Of a stretch of 64,000 bases of DNA, positions 62,236 to 64,000 are shown piece after piece. The stretch comes from JAIEOG01 sp964519985 (GTDB lineage Bacteria; Bdellovibrionota; FAC87; UBA2466): contig CAZFMF010000011.1 in the NCBI GenBank assembly GCA_964519985.1, positions 1-64,000 of the forward strand, given 5' to 3'. The first letter of the stretch is position 1. The number at the start of each line of letters is the position of its first letter. The position numbers were made by a program, and so were the translations under genes. Under the pieces are notes generated by a model. It was given only the letters and a program-made list of their open reading frames with translations, searched no databases and was not told where the DNA came from.

Positions 62236-63607
62236 GATGGGCTCCCTTTTTCTTATGATCCTCTTCCGTCACGAGCACCCGCATTTCGAAGACCGAAATC
62301 AGCGGCAAGACCCGGATGAAAATAAAGAGCAAGCTAAAGAAGAGTCCAATCGTTCCGAGGAACATCGACCAGTCAAAGGCCGTCGGGTAGTACATGCCCC
62401 AGTTGGCCGGCAGAAAATCGGCGGACAAGCTGACCACGATAATCACAAAGCGCTCCAGCCACATCCCGGTATTGACCACTAAGGACATGAGGAACAGGAA
62501 GGGAATATTGCGCCGCAAGCGACGGAACCAGAGCAGCTGCGGAATCGCCACATTGCACGCGAGCAATGCGTAGTACAGGTATTTGTAGGGCCCGATGAAA
62601 CGATTGAGCAGCATGTATTTTTCGTATTCGCTGCCGCTATACCACCCGATGAACCCTTCGATCAGGTAGCCGTAGGCCACGATCAAACCGGTGAGCAACA
62701 TGACTTTCGCCATATTGTTCAAGTGGCGCATCGTGATGAAGTCTTGGAGTTTGAAGATAGCGCGCGTCGGGATCATCAACGTCAAAACCATTGCGAACCC
62801 GGAATAAATCGCACCGGCCACAAAGTACGGCGGGAAAATCGTCGTGTGCCAACCCGGCACGATGCCCACCGCGAAGTCGAAGCTCACGATCGTATGGACC
62901 GAAAGCACGAGCGGCGTGGCCAACCCGGCCAGGATCAAATAAATGGTTTCGTAGCGGTTCCAATGGACGGCCGAACCGCGCCACCCGATGGCCAGCACGC
63001 CGTAGATCATGCGCTGCCATTTATGCGGCGAATGATCGCGCAGGGTGGCGAAGTCGGGAATCAAACCGACCAACCAAAACAGCAATGACGTCAGCCCGTA
63101 CGTCGAAATCGCAAAAACGTCCCACATTAGGGGGCTGCGAAACTGCGGCCAAATCGACATCACATTGGGATACGGCAGCACCCAGTAGGCTCCGACTTCC
63201 GGACGACCCATGTGCAAGATGGGAAAGAGCGCGGCGCAAGCCACCGCGAAGAGCGTCATCGCTTCGGCGAAACGGTTAATCGACGTGCGCCAGTCTTGAC
63301 GGAACAAAAGCAAAATCGCCGAAATCAAAGTTCCGGCGTGGCCGATCCCGATCCACCAAACGAAATTGATGATGTCGAAACCCCAACCGACCGGGATGTT
63401 GATCCCCCAGATCCCGACGCAATATTTAAAGAGCATGCCGACGGTATAGAGCATGCCCATTAAGAGCGTGAAGGCGATCGAGAAACCAAAGAGCCAACCC
63501 GGACGGATCTTTTCCTTAACGACGATGTCGTTGATCTTGTCGGTAACCGTAGCCAGCGTCTGGCGACCGCCCAATACGGATTCAGGAGCTAGCTTGGATT
63601 GACTCAT
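62228..63607 (-). CDS. actC: Alternative complex III subunit ActC (NrfD-family quinol-binding membrane subunit)
   Basis: The 459-residue protein has about ten membrane helices of the NrfD family. Motifs include NFVWWIGIGHAGTLISAILLL, HMGRPEVGAYWVLPYPN and GWHTTIFPPYFVAGAIYSG. It holds the quinol-oxidation site near the iron-sulfur subunit ActB. The ATG overlaps the actB stop by four bases. Confidence 0.95.
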   Translation of the reverse strand: MSQSKLAPESVLGGRQTLATVTDKINDIVVKEKIRPGWLFGFSIAFTLLMGMLYTVGMLFKYCVGIWGINIPVGWGFDIINFVWWIGIGHAGTLISAILLLFRQDWRTSINRFAEAMTLFAVACAALFPILHMGRPEVGAYWVLPYPNVMSIWPQFRSPLMWDVFAISTYGLTSLLFWLVGLIPDFATLRDHSPHKWQRMIYGVLAIGWRGSAVHWNRYETIYLILAGLATPLVLSVHTIVSFDFAVGIVPGWHTTIFPPYFVAGAIYSGFAMVLTLMIPTRAIFKLQDFITMRHLNNMAKVMLLTGLIVAYGYLIEGFIGWYSGSEYEKYMLLNRFIGPYKYLYYALLACNVAIPQLLWFRRLRRNIPFLFLMSLVVNTGMWLERFVIIVVSLSADFLPANWGMYYPTAFDWSMFLGTIGLFFSLLFIFIRVLPLISVFEMRVLVTEEDHKKKGAHHG

Positions 63608-64000
63608 GCGGGCTTCTCCGATTCGAGCGCCGGGTTCGGATTCGTCACCTTGCCTAAATATGTGGTTCGCGGCTTGGTATTGAGCTCACCCAGAAGCGAG
63701 TAATTCTGCTCCGCCGCCTTTAGCTTCGAAACCAGACTGCCCGCATCGGAGATATCGCCGAACGTGATCGACTTGGTTGGGCAGGCCGCCTGGCACGCCG
63801 TAACCACTTCCCCGTCCCGAATTTTGCGGTTCTCGTTCTTGGCGGTGATGCGCGCTTCGCTGATGCGCTGCACGCAGTACGTGCATTTTTCCATCACCCC
63901 GCGACTGCGAACCGTCACATCGGGGTTTTGCACCATCTTCGTCGTGGGCGTGATGGTGTTGGTGTATTCGTAGAAATTGAAGTGCCGTACTTTGTACGGG
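63604..64000 (-). CDS. actB: Alternative complex III subunit ActB, C-terminal part (truncated by window edge)
   Basis: The frame runs to the window end without a start, so the 5' part lies outside. The visible 131 residues show the ferredoxin-like end: YKVRHFNFYEY, NPDVTVRSRGVMEKCTYC and TACQAACPTKSITFGD with cysteines for [4Fe-4S] clusters. ActB is the large iron-sulfur subunit with a molybdopterin-like domain lacking its cofactor. It would carry electrons from quinol toward the haem subunits. ActA is expected just beyond the window. Confidence 0.95.
   Translation of the reverse strand, partial: PYKVRHFNFYEYTNTITPTTKMVQNPDVTVRSRGVMEKCTYCVQRISEARITAKNENRKIRDGEVVTACQAACPTKSITFGDISDAGSLVSKLKAAEQNYSLLGELNTKPRTTYLGKVTNPNPALESEKPA

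Noticed and set aside
1..64000. CRISPR array or rRNA operon
   Set aside because: No regularly spaced direct repeats and no rRNA-like stretches were seen on either strand.

Overview
This window is one gene-dense stretch of a Gram-negative, aerobic bacterial chromosome. Many products carry signal peptides, and there are lipoproteins and outer-membrane-like proteins. The most diagnostic block is at the right end: alternative complex III (act genes) followed by SCO and a caa3-type cytochrome c oxidase. That act-to-cox order is known from Bdellovibrionota, Myxococcota and other former deltaproteobacteria, Acidobacteria and Gemmatimonadota. A Bdellovibrionota- or deltaproteobacteria-like source fits the mix of secreted orphan proteins, HEAT-repeat proteins and large signalling proteins, but this is inference and no ribosomal marker is present. 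Most genes look GC-rich. The stretch from about 29.8 to 47 kb is visibly richer in A and T.

Region by region: 0.1-4.1 kb has secreted orphans, a secreted HEAT-repeat protein with a kinase-like C-terminus, and an amino-acid permease. 4.3-10.5 kb has a hybrid histidine kinase, a YchJ-type SEC-C protein, a C45-type acyltransferase with a helical-repeat tail, and an aldehyde dehydrogenase. 10.6-14.5 kb has a di-haem peroxidase coupled to a beta-helix/cytochrome c fusion, then a beta-propeller-like secreted protein. 14.5-18.8 kb has GNAT, phospholipase D, metallophosphoesterase, YheU and acid phosphatase genes. 18.9-24.6 kb has mostly secreted orphans, a frameshifted molybdenum-carrier-like gene and a candidate caspase-fold protein with an EF-hand. 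24.7-29.7 kb is one giant Ser/Thr kinase-ATPase-TPR-GAF-PP2C protein.

29.8-47 kb is the accessory region. It holds a Phd/PIN toxin-antitoxin pair, an S41 peptidase, tRNA-Gly(CCC) beside a broken tyrosine integrase, a DUF4431 protein, an 'NNNPGNL' protein, an AbiEi/AbiEii pair with a clear inverted-repeat operator, a frameshifted orphan, and a seven-gene signalling operon (RHH protein, triple-receiver hybrid kinase, CheR, CheB, kinase, receiver, kinase). 47-55 kb has ung, outer-membrane-like proteins, a redoxin/lipoprotein/OMP cluster coupled to a sugar-nucleotide epimerase, fur, PAP2 and rhodanese genes. 55.2-64 kb is the respiratory operon on the minus strand (actB-C-D-E-F, an orphan subunit, SCO, coxB-A-C-D). 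Nearly all its genes overlap by 1-17 bases, and it would move electrons from quinol through complex III to oxygen.

Two short palindromes recur between genes. A perfect 16-mer (ACTCCGGCGCCGGAGT) occurs five times between 21 and 47 kb, and a GATATCGGATATCCGATATC-type element occurs twice. At least four copies of a longer REP-like repeat (GTCATTGCGA...GAAGCAATC) are also scattered between genes.
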